A stretch of 64,000 nucleotides of DNA from Bog-473 sp963755375 (GTDB taxonomy: Bacteria > Actinomycetota > Acidimicrobiia > Acidimicrobiales > RAAP-2): positions 1,240,001-1,304,000 of the forward strand of contig CAVWKG010000016.1 of NCBI GenBank assembly GCA_963755375.1, written 5' to 3'. Positions 9,301 to 18,682 of this stretch are shown in pieces (the stretch's first letter is position 1; every line of letters begins with the position of its first letter). The notes under the pieces were generated by a model that worked only from the letters and a program-made list of their open reading frames with translations, was not told where the DNA came from and did not search any database. The position numbers and the translations under genes are program-made.

Positions 9301-10849
9301 CAGCCGTAGGGTGGGTTGCCGGCGTGGCCGTGAGCCGGGCGCGCAGCTCGGGCTTGATGACCTTGCCAGTCGGGTTGCGGGGCAGCTCGTCGACGAAGAC
9401 GAACTGGCGCGGCACCTTGTAGTCGGCCAGATGCTCGAGTCCGAAGGCCCGCAGCTCCTCGGAGTCGGCCCGGGCGCCCGGGTACAGGACCACGAAGGCC
9501 ACCACGTCCTCGCCGAGCACCGGGTGGGGCGCACCGACGACCGCCACCTCCTTCACTGCCTCGTGTTGCACGAGGGCGTGCTCGACGTCGGTGGCGTGGA
9601 CGTTGTTGCCACCGCGGATGATCACGTCCTTGGAGCGCCCGACGATGTAAAGATAGCCGTCGCCGTCGAGCTTGCCGAGATCCCCCGTGACGAGCCAGCC
9701 GTCGCGCCACATCTCGGCCGTCGCCTCGGGGTCCTCGAAGTACTCGCGCTGGCGACCGGGCATCTGCAGCCGCACCTCGCCCACCACGTCGGGCGACAGC
9801 TGCTGGCCGTGCTCGTCGACGATGCGCACCACGGCCGGCGGGGCGATCTGCCCGACCGACCCGGGGCGCTTGACCGCCTCGCCCTGGGGCATGATGCAGT
9901 AGGCCGAACCGGCCTCGGTCATGCCGTAGTTGTTGGACACCAGCGCGTCCGGCATCTTCTCCTGCAGGCGCTCGACCACGTAGGGCGCCAGGGGCGCACT
10001 GCCCACCGAGCACATCTGCACGGACGACAGGTCCGCCTCGTCGAAGCGGGGATGGTCGATGAGCAGGTGCGCCATGGTCGGGACGAGGAAGACCGCCATC
10101 GGGCGCTCGTCCTCCACCACGCGCAACCAGCGTTCGGCGTCGAAGCGCGGCTGGTAGATCACCTGCAGGCCCAGCTTCATGGGCGTGTACACGAGGGCGA
10201 TACCGGCGAAGGTGAAGAGCGGGCTGGCGTGCAGCCACCCGGCACCCGTCCAGTTCGGCTCGACCGCGCCGATCATCGACCCGTTGGAGTGGCGAACGGC
10301 CACACCCTTGGGGCGGCCGGTCGTCCCCGAGGTGTAGAGGATGTCGGCCAGGTCCTCGGACTGGCGGGGCGCCTGGAAGGGCGATCGGTCGCCGGCGGTG
10401 GCCTCGGCCCACCCGAGCACCGGGACCGGGCTGTCCGGGGGCACCGCCCCGTCCTCGGCGCCGGCGTCGATCAGGGCGACGAGGCGGCCCGTCCCGGTCT
10501 CCAGGTCGCTGCGCAGCAGGTCACCGTCGGCCACCACGGCCGTGGCCCCCGAATGCTCGAGCATGTGGGCCACCTCGGCCGGGGCCAGGCGTGGGTTCAT
10601 CGGCACCGCCACACCGCCGGCCCGGTGCACCGCCGAGTACGACACGAGCCAGCGGAGCGCCTGCTCGGGCCGGAGGTGGAGGCCGACCCGGGCGTTGGGC
10701 TCGAGCCCGGACTCGAGCAGGCGGCGCGCCATGGCGTTGGCGGCGCCGTCCCACTCGGCGAACGTCATGGACCCGACGTCGACGACGGCGAAGGCCGTGC
10801 GGTCCCCGAACTCCTCGGCCATGCGGGCCAGGTGATCGTCCATCAGCAC
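9266..10849 (-). CDS. AMP-dependent acyl-CoA synthetase (fatty-acid-CoA ligase type)
   Basis: A 527-aa adenylate-forming enzyme. It has the P-loop-like ILYTSGTTGRPKGV, NNYGMTEAG, GWLVTGDLGKLDGDGYLYIVGRSKDVI and the C-terminal catalytic Lys motif RNPTGKVIKPELR. It activates a carboxylic acid with ATP to an acyl-AMP and then an acyl-CoA. The last 13 or so residues after ARLTAT are not typical and are encoded by the low-GC segment, so the native stop seems lost. It diverges from a DUF35/thiolase operon across a palindrome. Confidence 0.88.
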   Translation of the reverse strand: MLMDDHLARMAEEFGDRTAFAVVDVGSMTFAEWDGAANAMARRLLESGLEPNARVGLHLRPEQALRWLVSYSAVHRAGGVAVPMNPRLAPAEVAHMLEHSGATAVVADGDLLRSDLETGTGRLVALIDAGAEDGAVPPDSPVPVLGWAEATAGDRSPFQAPRQSEDLADILYTSGTTGRPKGVAVRHSNGSMIGAVEPNWTGAGWLHASPLFTFAGIALVYTPMKLGLQVIYQPRFDAERWLRVVEDERPMAVFLVPTMAHLLIDHPRFDEADLSSVQMCSVGSAPLAPYVVERLQEKMPDALVSNNYGMTEAGSAYCIMPQGEAVKRPGSVGQIAPPAVVRIVDEHGQQLSPDVVGEVRLQMPGRQREYFEDPEATAEMWRDGWLVTGDLGKLDGDGYLYIVGRSKDVIIRGGNNVHATDVEHALVQHEAVKEVAVVGAPHPVLGEDVVAFVVLYPGARADSEELRAFGLEHLADYKVPRQFVFVDELPRNPTGKVIKPELRARLTATPATHPTAASVGTAPPRPR

Positions 10850-10888
10850 GGTTGCGGGTCTCCCAGGTGGTTGATCGGTGCGGAAAGT

Positions 10889-10902
10889 TGACGCCAGCGT
10901 CA
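10889..10902. promoter_or_regulatory. Perfect palindrome, probable operator
   Basis: TGACGC-CA-GCGTCA, a perfect 14-bp inverted repeat in the divergent promoter region between the acyl-CoA synthetase (start 10849) and the DUF35/thiolase operon (start 11026). TetR-family regulators of acyl-CoA metabolism bind sites of this kind; no regulator gene is adjacent, so it would act in trans. Confidence 0.5.
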
Positions 10903-11025
10903 GGTTCGTTGCAGCATGGCCGATGCGCCTCCGGGGGTCAATCCCGGGGGTGACGACTCAACGCACTTGAGAGTTTGCCTACCCGGGGGCGCGGCCACCG
11001 GGAACTGACCAAGGGAAGAGGCGCA

Positions 11026-11433
11026 ATGAGCACGGTCCGTTTCGACCTCCCCACGCCGGAGGGCGACACCATCGAGTTCTGGGAGGCCGCGAAGGAGGAG
11101 CGCCTCCTCATCAAGCACTGTCTCGACTGTGACGCCTACTCCTATTACCCGCGGCCCTTCTGCCCGAAGTGCTGGAGCGAGCAGGTGGAGTGGTACGAGG
11201 CCAGCGGAGCGGGCACGCTCTACACCTGGTCGGTGATCTACAGCAACGACATGCCCCCCTTCCGCGACCGGGTGCCCTACGTCGCCGCCATCGTCGACCT
11301 GGCCGAGGGGCCGCGCATGATGACCAACGTCGTCGACTGCCCCTTCGAGGACCTGCAGGTCGGCATGCCCCTGCGGGTCACGTTCCAACCCATCTCCGAC
11401 GAGTTCACGATCCCCGTCTTCGTGCGGGCCTGA
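11026..11433 (+). CDS. DUF35 OB-fold zinc-ribbon protein
   Basis: A 135-aa protein with an N-terminal helix, a rubredoxin-like zinc ribbon (CLDCDAYSYYPRPFCPKC, about residues 32-49) and an OB-fold that usually binds acyl-CoA (GTLYTWSVIYSNDMPPFRDRVPYVAAIVDL). DUF35 proteins are partners of thiolase-like enzymes, and here a thiolase gene starts 12 bases downstream, so a complex is likely. I chose ATG 11026, behind AAGGGAAGAGG. Confidence 0.85.
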   Translation: MSTVRFDLPTPEGDTIEFWEAAKEERLLIKHCLDCDAYSYYPRPFCPKCWSEQVEWYEASGAGTLYTWSVIYSNDMPPFRDRVPYVAAIVDLAEGPRMMTNVVDCPFEDLQVGMPLRVTFQPISDEFTIPVFVRA

Positions 11434-11445
11434 GGAGGCACTCTC

Positions 11446-12648
11446 ATGACCACCCATGCCAACGACCCCGCCAACGACGCCGTCATCGTCGCCGCCGTCC
11501 GCACGCCGATCGGACGCTCCGGCCGCTCCCTGGCCGGGCTCTCCCTGCAGGCCATCGGCATGCAGACCGTGGCCGGGGCCATCGCGGCGGCCGGCCTGGA
11601 CCCGGGCGACATCGACGACCTGGTCCTCGGTGAGGTCCTCCAGGGCGGCGGCTGCACCGCCCGCTACGTGGCCAACGCCCTCGGCCTGCCGCCCGACACG
11701 CCGGGCGGAACCGTGCAGCGCCAGTGCGCCACGGGGATGATGGCGGTGCAGGAGGCAGCGGCCAACATCCGCTCGGGCATGGCCGAGGCCGTGATCGCCG
11801 GAGGTGTGGAGTCGATGACCCGCTCCCCGCTCCTGTTCGAGAAGTCGCCCTTCCCCTTCGGCGGCGTCGAGCGCTTCATCCCGCCGAGCCACCCGAACAC
11901 GGCGGACGCGCCCAACATGAACATGCTCATCACGGTCGGCGAGAACACCGCCCGCGAGTGCGGCATCACCCGGGAGGAGTCCGACGACTGGTCGTACCAC
12001 TCGAACCTCCGGGCTGTGGCCGCCTCCGACGACGGCCGCTTCGCCGAGGAGATCGTGCCGGTCACGGTGCCGGCGGGCCGGGGCGAGACCGTGACGGTCT
12101 GCGTGGACGAGCACCCCCGCCGCGACACCACACCCGAGAAGCTCGCCGCCCTGCCCTCGCTGACCGGGCCCGACGGTCAGATCACCGCCGGGAACTCCTC
12201 GGGCATCGCCGACGGGGGCGCCGCCCTCGTGGTGGTGGCCCGCTCCTACGCCGAGGCCCACGGCATGACGCCGCTGGCGACGGTGCGGTCGTGGAACTCC
12301 TGCGGCATCGAGCCGGCCCGCACCGGGTTGGCCCCCACGGTCTGCGTCCCCCGGGCGCTGAACCGGGCCGGGCTCAGCGAGTCCGACGTGGACCTGGTCG
12401 AGATCAACGAGGCCTTCGCCACCATGGCGGTGGCCTGCTCCCGCAAGCTGGGCTTCCCCCACGACATCGTCAACGTCAACGGTGGGGCGGTCGGCATCGG
12501 GCACCCGGTGGGTGCGTCGGGCGCCCGCATCCTGGTCACCCTGATCCACGAGCTGCGCCGGCGCGGCGGCGGCATCGGGGTCGGGACCCTGTGCGCCGGG
12601 GGTGGCATGGGCTCGGCCACGGTCCTCGAGGTGCACCCGCCCGGCTGA
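11446..12648 (+). CDS. Thiolase (acetyl-CoA C-acyltransferase)
   Basis: A 400-aa thiolase with all catalytic signatures: nucleophilic Cys94 in QRQCATGMM, the NEAFATMAVAC segment, His in GIGHPVGASGARI and the second Cys in GTLCAGGGMGSA. It performs thiolytic cleavage of 3-oxoacyl-CoA, or the reverse condensation. The order DUF35 then thiolase with a 12-base gap indicates one operon. The start follows GAGGAGGCACTCTC. The substrate chain is not evident. Confidence 0.92.
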   Translation: MTTHANDPANDAVIVAAVRTPIGRSGRSLAGLSLQAIGMQTVAGAIAAAGLDPGDIDDLVLGEVLQGGGCTARYVANALGLPPDTPGGTVQRQCATGMMAVQEAAANIRSGMAEAVIAGGVESMTRSPLLFEKSPFPFGGVERFIPPSHPNTADAPNMNMLITVGENTARECGITREESDDWSYHSNLRAVAASDDGRFAEEIVPVTVPAGRGETVTVCVDEHPRRDTTPEKLAALPSLTGPDGQITAGNSSGIADGGAALVVVARSYAEAHGMTPLATVRSWNSCGIEPARTGLAPTVCVPRALNRAGLSESDVDLVEINEAFATMAVACSRKLGFPHDIVNVNGGAVGIGHPVGASGARILVTLIHELRRRGGGIGVGTLCAGGGMGSATVLEVHPPG

Positions 12649-12683
12649 CCGCGTGGCGCGTCGGCAGCGTGGCGGGGGCGGCC

Positions 12684-13058
12684 TCAGTAGTGGCGCAGCT
12701 CGACCAGGTGACCGTTGGGATCGAAGAGGTAGACGGTGGGCCCCAGTCCCCGCGCCCCGGCCTCCTCCCTGGGGCCCTCCATGTTGCCCACGTCGTGGTA
12801 CGAGTCGCCGAAGGGCAGCCCGGCCGCCCGCACGCGGGCGAAGGCAGCGTCGAATTCCTCCGGTGAGAGCGCAAAGGCGAGGTGCTCACCGCCCTCGGTC
12901 CCCCAGGGCGCCAGCTGCAGCGTGGTCTCCGGGCTGACGCGGATGACCGAGAACGGGCCGTCCTCGCCGTCGTGGCCGAAGCCCATGATCTCGGTGTAGA
13001 AGCGGACGCTGGCGTCACGGTCGTTCACCGTGAGGATGAAATGGTCCAGCGTCACCAC
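12684..13058 (-). CDS. VOC-superfamily (glyoxalase-like) protein
   Basis: A 124-aa single-domain vicinal-oxygen-chelate protein: LDHFILTVNDRDASVRFYTEIMGF at the N terminus and VYLFDPNGHLVELRHY at the end, giving the metal-binding His6 and Glu near the C terminus. It is close to metalloglutathione transferase and dioxygenase-like families; the substrate is unknown. It lies 14 bases after acetyl-CoA synthetase on the same strand and is probably co-transcribed. Confidence 0.85.
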   Translation of the reverse strand: MVTLDHFILTVNDRDASVRFYTEIMGFGHDGEDGPFSVIRVSPETTLQLAPWGTEGGEHLAFALSPEEFDAAFARVRAAGLPFGDSYHDVGNMEGPREEAGARGLGPTVYLFDPNGHLVELRHY

Positions 13059-13072
13059 GATGGGGACGAAGG

Positions 13073-15076
<2,004 letters not shown>

Positions 15077-15187
15077 CGCAGCCTCCTCTCGGGCCCGATC
15101 GGCCCGGACGCCCGTACGTGATCATTACCTACCCGCAGGCTGCGGCGACACCGACATGGACCGGACTGACGAACGGACGGCGGGGTC

Positions 15188-15589
15188 CTACCGGAGCTCG
15201 AACCCCTCGAAGGTGAAGGCCGGCGTCACCGTCGCCCCGACGAGGGAGTAGCGCCCGAGCGGCCGCGCCGACTGCCACACCCCGGCGTCCACCACGACCT
15301 GGGGGGCCTGGCCGGAGGCCACGTCGGGTCCCAGCACGAGCACGTCGCGGCGGCCGTCGGGCCACTCGCGGTGGAGCTCGAGGGGGTCGCCGTCGTAGAA
15401 GTGCCACAGCTCGGTGGCGTCGACCCGGTGCGGCGCCGAGACCTCGCCCTCCAAGAGGAGGTAGTAGATGGCGCTGCCGGCGGGCCGGGCTCCGTCCTCG
15501 GCCTCCGCCACCCAGGTGCGGCGGTACCAGCCGCCCTCGGGGTGCGGTACGAGATGGAGCGCGGCAATGAGAGATTCGCCGGGGCGCAC
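15188..15589 (-). CDS. DUF985 cupin-like protein
   Basis: A 133-aa RmlC-like cupin of the DUF985 family: LIAALHLVPHPEGGWYRRTW, SAIYYLLLEGEVSAPHRVDATELWHFYDGDPLEL and FTFEGFEL. The family is common in bacteria, but its biochemical role is not firmly known. I chose GTG 15589 because homology begins directly after it and it sits 20 bases after the stop of the acyl-CoA dehydrogenase gene on the same strand; the frame is open further upstream inside that gene. Confidence 0.75.
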   Translation of the reverse strand: MRPGESLIAALHLVPHPEGGWYRRTWVAEAEDGARPAGSAIYYLLLEGEVSAPHRVDATELWHFYDGDPLELHREWPDGRRDVLVLGPDVASGQAPQVVVDAGVWQSARPLGRYSLVGATVTPAFTFEGFELR

Positions 15590-15608
15590 CGCGCCAGTCT
15601 GCCGTGCC

Positions 15609-16736
15609 TCAATCGGGGGCCAGGCCCAGAGCGCCGGCGACGGCGAGGGAATGCACAGCCGCGCCGCCGAAGAGGGCACCACCGCTCTCCGCCCTCTTCA
15701 CGAAGAGGTGGCCGTCGTGCTCCCAGGTGTACCCGATGCCGCCGAAGGACTGGATCGATTCGCGGCAGACCAGCCGCTGGCAGTCGTCGCTGGCGGCCTT
15801 GGCCATGGAAACCGTCGTCGCCCGTGCCGGCGTGTCCTCGTTGATGGAGGCGACAGCGAAGTAGCAGAGGGAACGGGCGCGCTCGATGGCGAGGAACATG
15901 TTGCTCATTTTGTGCTTCATCGCCTGAAACGAGCCGATGGGGACGTCGAACTGCTTGCGATCCTTGACGTAGGCCAGCACCATCTGGAACAGCGCGTCAC
16001 TGGCGCCCACCGTCTCGAGCGCGAGCCCGACGGTCGCCTCCTGGAGGGCGCGGGCGATCCCGCGGGTGGAGGCCACGCTGCCGGGATCGCCGAGGGCGCG
16101 GTCGGGCGGCACGAGGACCCCGTCGAGCGTGGTAGTGGCCAGGGGGCGGCTCGCATCGAGCGAATGCACCGCGCCGAGGCCCGCTTCGGCAACGGGCACG
16201 ACGAACGCGCCCATGCCGTCGCCCGCGCGGGCGACGACGGCGACCTCGGTGGTGCCGTCGTCGGCCAGGACGCCGACCTTCGTCCCGTTGAGGACCCAGC
16301 CCTCCTTGACGTGGTCGGCGGTCATGGTGACGTCCTCCAACGCCCACGCCCGCGGGTGGTCGGCCAGCGCGACGGTCCCGACGACGGTGCCGGCGGCGAC
16401 CTGCGACAAGAAGCGCTGCTGCTGCTCGGGGAGTCCGACCTCGCGCACCATGGGGGCGAACTGGGTGACCGTGGCCAACAGGGGCCCGGGGGCGATGGCC
16501 CGGCCCAGCTCCTCGACGACGACGGCCGTCTCCAGAACACTCAGGCCCACCCCGCCGTACTCCTCGGGGATGGCCAGGGCGGGCCAGTCGAGCGCGACCA
16601 TGGCGCCCCACAGCTTCTCGGGGGCCTCGCCGGTCTCGACGACGGCGCGCACCACCTGGACGGGGCACTCCTTTTCGAGGAACGAGCGGACCGAGGAACG
16701 CAGCTCTTCCTGCTCACCCGTGAACTCGAGCTCCAC
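15609..16736 (-). CDS. Acyl-CoA dehydrogenase
   Basis: A 375-aa flavoprotein of the ACAD family: N-terminal helical domain (FTGEQEELRSSVRSFL), ALAIPEEYGGVGLSVLE, a beta domain with LNGTKVGVLADD, and the C-terminal FAD-binding helices (KDRKQFDVPIGSFQAMKHKMSNM, ESIQSFGGIGYTWEHDGHLFVKRA). It oxidises an acyl-CoA to the enoyl-CoA. Start GTG 16736 follows GGGAAGGGAG. It heads a short minus-strand unit with the DUF985 gene. Confidence 0.88.
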   Translation of the reverse strand: MELEFTGEQEELRSSVRSFLEKECPVQVVRAVVETGEAPEKLWGAMVALDWPALAIPEEYGGVGLSVLETAVVVEELGRAIAPGPLLATVTQFAPMVREVGLPEQQQRFLSQVAAGTVVGTVALADHPRAWALEDVTMTADHVKEGWVLNGTKVGVLADDGTTEVAVVARAGDGMGAFVVPVAEAGLGAVHSLDASRPLATTTLDGVLVPPDRALGDPGSVASTRGIARALQEATVGLALETVGASDALFQMVLAYVKDRKQFDVPIGSFQAMKHKMSNMFLAIERARSLCYFAVASINEDTPARATTVSMAKAASDDCQRLVCRESIQSFGGIGYTWEHDGHLFVKRAESGGALFGGAAVHSLAVAGALGLAPD

Positions 16737-16997
16737 CGCACTCCCTTCCCGGCCCCGCCGGTTGCCTCTCCGAACCCGTGCCGCGCCGCCCACGGCACCG
16801 CCAGATCGGGGCGAGTGTACCTGACGCCCATGTCAGTCTCGGGGGCTGTGCTACCTTCACGCCGCCCCGTTTTCTGGGAAGGACGTGGTCGGTGTGCCCC
16901 GTGGGGGGTCGCCGGTCCGTGGCGCAAGCCCGGACCGGCGACGCGGGGGGTGTGCGTGACCGGACGGGCCCCTCCCGATCGGTGGAGGCTGCTCGCC

Positions 16998-17003
16998 TAC
17001 ACT
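16998..17003 (+). promoter_or_regulatory. -10 box of tRNA-Lys
   Basis: TACACT seven bases before the tRNA 5' end. No good -35 box is visible. Confidence 0.4.
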
Positions 17004-17010
17004 CTGCGGT

Positions 17011-17082
17011 GCGCCTCTAGCTCAACGGCAGAGCAACGGACTCTTAATCCGCAGGTTTCGGGTTCGAATCCCGAGGGGCGCA
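17011..17082 (+). tRNA. tRNA-Lys (anticodon CTT)
   Basis: A full cloverleaf: acceptor GCGCCTC with GGGGCGC, D arm GCTC/GAGC, anticodon arm ACGGA-CTCTTAA-TCCGC (anticodon CTT), T arm TCGGG-TTCGAAT-CCCGA, discriminator A. CCA is not encoded. Its 3' part is the attachment site of the island that follows; a second copy of that part is at 53280. Confidence 0.95.
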
Positions 17083-17087
17083 CTCGA
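17037..17087 (+). repeat. attL, 51-bp direct repeat
   Basis: From the anticodon stem of tRNA-Lys through its 3' end plus CTCGA. Identical to 53280-53330. Confidence 0.92.
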
Positions 17088-17119
17088 AAGTCCAGGTCAG
17101 AGGCGCTCCAATCGTCTGG

Positions 17120-17192
17120 TTAAGTGTATCGGGTTTTCTGAAGTCAGAATCCACCCAGATCCACCGTTCGATGCACCTATCGATACACTTAA
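17120..17192. repeat. 12-bp inverted repeat before the integrase gene
   Basis: TTAAGTGTATCG at 17120-17131 and its exact reverse complement CGATACACTTAA at 17181-17192. A one-mismatch copy, CGATACGCTTAA, is at 53198-53209 near the right end. Probably integrase arm-binding sites. The second arm contains TACACT (17185-17190), a possible -10 box six bases before the integrase ATG, so binding would also control the integrase. Confidence 0.6.
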
Positions 17193-17195
17193 TCA

Positions 17196-17271
17196 ATGGG
17201 CCGAAAGGTCGAGGATCTTGCGACGCGCTTTGAGCGGCTGGTGGATAGGACGGGCGAGCATCACCTTTGGC
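17196..17271 (+). pseudogene. Integrase gene, 5' fragment cut off by an insertion sequence
   Basis: ATG 17196 begins 25 codons ending RLVDRTGEHHLW. At the HLW codons the sequence enters the insertion sequence. The reading continues exactly in frame at 18683, where the same bases CACCTTTGGC occur again, followed by LGSLNPDRGTGRIKV. Thus the 5' end of the integrase lies here, separated from the rest by about 1.4 kb. Confidence 0.8.
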
Positions 17272-18682
17272 GGCTCTCGGATTCTGGCGGGGTCTGCCTG
17301 CTCACCGGACGACGATCGAACCGAGCACGCGCCAGTTCGGCTTGCCGGCGTAGAGCAGGGCGCGGATCCGGTAGTTCTCGAAGTTGCGGAAGCCGAAGCC
17401 GATCCGTTTGATGCGCTTGATCAGGTTGTTGAGCGCTTCGGTGGGCCCGTTGGAGACCCGGGCCAGGTGGAAGTTGGCGATCTTGTCGAACCAGGCCCCG
17501 ATGGTGCGTCCGAGCTTTTGGATCTCGGGGGGCATGGTGCGACGGCGACAGTGTTCCTCGAGCTCTTTGAGGATCGCTCGGGCCTCGTCGGGATCGGCGC
17601 TTCGATAGAAGTCGCGCACACGCTCCTTGACCCGATAGGCGATGGCCACCTCGGCGTTGGGGTCGCCCAACGCCAGCAGTGAGGCCAGGCGTTCGCTGCC
17701 CGCGGCGTCGAGCTTCTCCTCGCCCACCAGCAGGACACGTCGGGCCCGATAGAGCGGATCGTCCCGGCGGCCCCGGTGCCCGGTCTGCTCGGTTTGGACC
17801 CGCCGCCGGACGGCATCGAGGCAGCGATTGGCGAGCGAGATGACGTGGAAGGGGTCGACCACCTGGGAGGCCTTGGGCAAGAGGCACGCTGTAGACGGCC
17901 GCGTAGGTCTGGGACATGTCGAGGGCGCCGAAGCGGATCCGCTCCTTCCAGGCCCGGGGCTGCTTGTCGATCCAGCCCGCCACGTCGGTGTAGGTGCGGG
18001 TGGGCAAGATGTCGATGATCTGGTGGTTCTCCACATCGGCCACCGTCGTGGCGTAGTGGGTGTGGATGCTCGTCTCGGATTTGACGAAGGAGGTCTCGTC
18101 GAGGCCGATGGCACGTGGTCTTGTTCAACCGTTTGCGATCAGCCTCGAGCAGGGCCTCGCCATAGGTGGCACACGGCGTCGTTGACCGTGTGCCAGTCAC
18201 AGGCCAGCTCGGCACCCACCTCTGAGACCGTGCGGCCCCCGCCGATTGGACCGTGGCCCATTTGGCCGCCCGCGTCGTCAGCAGACAGTTCTTCGCCGCG
18301 ATGCGGTGGTCCTCGAGCACCCAGGACCTCTTCGCACACGTCGGGTTCACGCAGCGCATGCGGTGCTTCTTCCAGGCCAGCGACATCGCTGTGCCATAGA
18401 CGGGAAGGTCGACGTAGTGCACCACCGGGCGTTCTTTGACCTGGGCCGCCCGATGGCAGCTCGGGCAGCGCACGTCGCTGACGACCTGTTCGAGCATCAA
18501 CTCGACGTGGGGTCCACGGCGCTCGTAGCGCAGGACCGAGACGTCTTTGAGACCCACCAGCGCGGCGAGGATCTCACTAGGGTGGACGAGGACGAAGGTG
18601 CTTCTTGCTTTTTGGCTCACAACCTCAAGCTTGAGGCGCCTTCGCCTAATTCAGGGGGACCTCAGACGGAGCGGCTCCCCGC
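17272..18682 (-). mobile_element. ISL3-family insertion sequence
   Basis: The element is flanked by the 10-bp repeat CACCTTTGGC (17262-17271 and 18683-18692), consistent with the 8-bp target duplication of ISL3 elements plus chance matches. It carries one transposase gene filling nearly all its length. Clear terminal inverted repeats are not evident to me, so the ends are accurate only to a few bases. It splits the integrase gene. Confidence 0.72.
17302..18620 (-). pseudogene. ISL3-family transposase, frameshifted
   Basis: Pieces of one transposase in several frames. N-terminal zinc-binding part VSDVRCPSCHRAAQVKERPVVHYVDLP and MRCVNPTCAKRSW; helix-turn-helix region (GAELACDWHTVNDAV); DDE core with AIGLDETSFVK, RFGALDMSQTYAAVYS and VVDPFHVISLANRCLD; C-terminal SNGPTEALNNLIKRIKRIGFGFRNFENYRIR. 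These are ISL3 hallmarks. At least three frame changes (about 18250, 18120, 17880) break it, by decay or by sequence error. It would cut and paste the element. Confidence 0.78.

Noticed and set aside
9300..10412. The beta-helix frame extended upstream as a 946-aa fusion
   Set aside because: Upstream of about 9300 the frame is the shadow of the acyl-CoA synthetase gene and has no protein character.
10900..12636. Long minus-strand open frame opposite the DUF35/thiolase genes
   Set aside because: Composition is typical of an antisense shadow in high-GC DNA (His/Gly/Arg-rich); the plus-strand genes have all catalytic motifs.
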